Assembly: GCA_015487535.1 (NCBI GenBank)
Contig: WFPN01000089.1
Coordinates: forward strand, 1-7,456
Reading direction: 5' to 3'
Length of the DNA: 7,456 bases
From: Aquificaceae bacterium
GTDB lineage: Bacteria; Aquificota; Aquificia; Aquificales; Aquificaceae
A model generated the notes under the pieces. The model did not search any database and had not been told where the DNA came from. It was given only the letters and a program-made list of their open reading frames with translations. Both the position numbers and the translations under genes were made by a program. Below are positions 6,546 through 7,456 of this stretch, in pieces; within the stretch, counting starts at the first letter, position 1; every line of letters starts with the position of its first letter.

Positions 6546-6554
6546 ACCTCCTTT
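6546..6554 (-). promoter_or_regulatory. Ribosome binding site that decides the pstS start
   Basis: On the minus strand AAAGGAGGT ends 6 nt before the ATG at 6537-6539. It is the strongest Shine-Dalgarno in the window, as expected for the highly expressed binding protein, and it lies inside the codons that a TTG start at 6566 would translate. Confidence 0.9.
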
Positions 6555-6567
6555 CAGCTTTGACAAG

Positions 6568-6573
6568 AGTATA
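6568..6573 (-). promoter_or_regulatory. -10 element of the pstS operon promoter
   Basis: TATACT on the minus strand matches five of six bases of the -10 consensus. It lies 10 bp downstream of the TTAACA repeats, and no good -35 is found 17 bp upstream (CATTTT), which is the arrangement of an activator-dependent Pho promoter. Transcription should begin near 6560, giving a leader of about 20 nt that includes the Shine-Dalgarno. Confidence 0.7.
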
Positions 6574-6582
6574 AACCGGGAA

Positions 6583-6611
6583 TTGTTAAGAAAATGTTAA
6601 CGTTCTATCTT
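6583..6611 (+). promoter_or_regulatory. Candidate promoter of the phoR-like gene
   Basis: TTGTTA (6583-6588, four of six to -35) and TATCTT (6606-6611, four of six to -10) are 17 bp apart. The start of transcription would fall near 6618, almost at the ATG at 6622. The -35 hexamer overlaps the Pho box, so binding of the response regulator there should affect this promoter too. Both hexamers are imperfect, so confidence is modest. Confidence 0.35.
6584..6601 (-). promoter_or_regulatory. Pho box: two direct repeats for a PhoB/PhoP-type regulator
   Basis: Read on the minus strand the site is GTTAACA, TTTT, CTTAACA: two 7-bp repeats with an 11-bp period, sharing six identical bases. This spacing equals that of the Escherichia coli Pho box (7-4-7), and the TTAACA core equals the Bacillus subtilis PhoP consensus hexamer. 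The block ends 10 bp before the pstS -10 box, the usual distance. Because GTTAAC is itself palindromic, the same bases also form an inverted pair. A third, looser copy (TTAAAG on the minus strand, 6610-6615) is out of phase at 14 bp. Confidence 0.75.
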
Positions 6612-6621
6612 TAACTTTCTC

Positions 6622-7456
6622 ATGATGGGCATACTGGACCGGCTCTCCGTTGGGGTGGTGATCCTTTCTGAAGATGGAAACTTATCTTTTGCCAGCAGGT
6701 TCTGCAAGGAGAAAGGACTTGTTCCAGAAGAGTGCGAAGGGAAGAAATACTACGAGGTCTTCAAGAGCCTAGAGCTTATAGGTTTTGTGAACGATCTCCT
6801 TGAGGGGAATTCTAAAGCGGTCGAGTTCGAGCATTTGGGGAGGGTTTACAGGGCGTCTCCCCTTGGGGAAAGGGCCTTTCAGATCGAGGACATTACGGAT
6901 ATAAAAAGGTTCGAGAAGCTCCAAAAAGAGTTCACAGCATCTGTGAGCCACGAGCTCTGCACCCCTATAACCGCTATAAAAGGGCTCCTTGAGACCGCCC
7001 TGCTTCAGGGAACGCCGAGCAGAGAGCTCTTGGAGAGGGCTCTGAAAAGGGTAGAGGACTTAGAGAAGCTTATAAGTTCCCTCAGGTTCCTCGTTCTCCT
7101 CGATACAGTGCAAAAACCTGTCAGGGAAAGATTCCTTATAAAGGACCTCGTGGAGGATATCCTTGAAGACCTCAAGGAGGAGACAGCTCAGAAGAGTCTT
7201 GAGGTTGAGCTCATCGGAGGGGAAACCGAGGTAGAGAGCGACAGGGAAAAGCTCTACGTCCTCTTTAAGAACCTTATAGAGAACGCGGTCAGATACAACA
7301 TAGAGGGAGGGAAAGTGTCAATCAGAGCAGAAGAGTTAGGCAAGAAGGTCAAGATCGTTATAGAGGACACCGGGGAGGGGATACCTAAGGAGGACATTCC
7401 ACTTATATTTCAGCCCTTCTTTGGAGGGAAAAACAAAAAGGGCATGGGTCTTGGGC
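6622..7456 (+). CDS. phoR: Sensor histidine kinase, probable PhoR, without membrane segments (3' truncated by window edge)
   Basis: The frame is open from the ATG at 6622 to the last base, giving 278 residues. Residues 1-95 look like a small PAS-type sensor domain (ILDRLSVGVVILSEDGNLSFAS, ending QIEDITDIKRFE). The dimerisation/phosphoacceptor segment is EFTASVSHELCTPITAIKG with His110. The ATP domain shows the N-box NLIENAVRYN (217-226), G1 DTGEGIP (249-255), the F-box IFQPFF (262-267) and GMGLG (274-278), where the window ends; only the last part is missing. It should autophosphorylate on His110 and pass phosphate to a PhoB-like regulator, not encoded in this window. No hydrophobic helix is visible, unlike membrane-anchored PhoR. 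Upstream in-frame codons run to a TAA at 6598 without another start, and no Shine-Dalgarno is present; ATG 6625 is the alternative. The phosphate role is inferred from the divergent pst operon. Confidence 0.85.
   Translation, partial: MMGILDRLSVGVVILSEDGNLSFASRFCKEKGLVPEECEGKKYYEVFKSLELIGFVNDLLEGNSKAVEFEHLGRVYRASPLGERAFQIEDITDIKRFEKLQKEFTASVSHELCTPITAIKGLLETALLQGTPSRELLERALKRVEDLEKLISSLRFLVLLDTVQKPVRERFLIKDLVEDILEDLKEETAQKSLEVELIGGETEVESDREKLYVLFKNLIENAVRYNIEGGKVSIRAEELGKKVKIVIEDTGEGIPKEDIPLIFQPFFGGKNKKGMGLG

Noticed and set aside
6560..6565. Perfect TTGACA on the plus strand as a -35 for phoR
   Set aside because: No acceptable -10 lies 15-19 bp downstream (17 bp gives TTGTTA, one match of six). 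It lies in the pstS leader and is probably chance.
6540..6566. N-terminal extension of pstS from a TTG codon
   Set aside because: It contains the Shine-Dalgarno of the downstream ATG, and the TTG lies at or upstream of the predicted transcription start.
6769..6951. 60-residue minus-strand frame opposite the histidine kinase
   Set aside because: It is antisense to the PAS-to-H-box part of an intact kinase frame that runs to the window end.

Overview
This window most likely comes from a thermophilic, compact-genome bacterium of the Aquificales type. The grounds are inference from style: heavy AGG/AGA arginine and ATA isoleucine codon use, Lys/Glu-rich proteins, genes packed with overlaps or gaps of a few bases, a Helicobacter-like class II fructose-bisphosphate aldolase, a periplasmic c-type cytochrome, and a peptidoglycan gene (murG). 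No marker gene fixes the taxon. There is no mobile element, CRISPR array, tRNA or rRNA.

Layout. Positions 1-466 (+) hold the C-terminal part of murG, cut by the window edge. It converges with, and overlaps by 30 bp, a small P-loop kinase on the minus strand (437-958). An AT-rich 83-bp divergent spacer with nested palindromes separates that kinase from a signal-peptide-bearing monohaem cytochrome c on the plus strand (1042-1539). The cytochrome tail overlaps by 24 bp the tail of the aldolase gene fba (1516-2442, minus).

The centre of the window is a long minus-strand run transcribed from about 6560 down to 1516: pstS, pstC, pstA, pstB, a gene for a small four-helix membrane protein of unknown function, then fba. 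Gaps are 23, -22, 35, 6 and 23 bp. This encodes the high-affinity ABC phosphate importer: PstS captures phosphate in the periplasm, PstC/PstA form the channel and PstB is the ATPase. phoU, which commonly follows pstB, is absent here; the unknown membrane protein takes its place.

Diverging from pstS is a sensor histidine kinase gene (6622 to the window end, +), probably the phosphate sensor PhoR. It is an open frame with no stop in the window and shows no membrane segment. The 82 bp between the pstS and phoR start codons carry the clearest regulatory signal here: two 7-bp direct repeats (xTTAACA) spaced 4 bp apart, exactly 10 bp upstream of a TATACT -10 box for pstS. This matches a Pho box. 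Together with a strong Shine-Dalgarno sequence it places the pstS start at 6539, not at the upstream TTG at 6566. The same repeat block overlaps a possible -35 for phoR, whose transcript may be nearly leaderless.

Overall this is a well-known phosphate-uptake and sensing module with unusual details: the missing phoU, the unknown membrane protein, the attached aldolase, a soluble PhoR-like kinase with HELCTP in its H-box, and a shared divergent control region. I do not see a wholly novel system.
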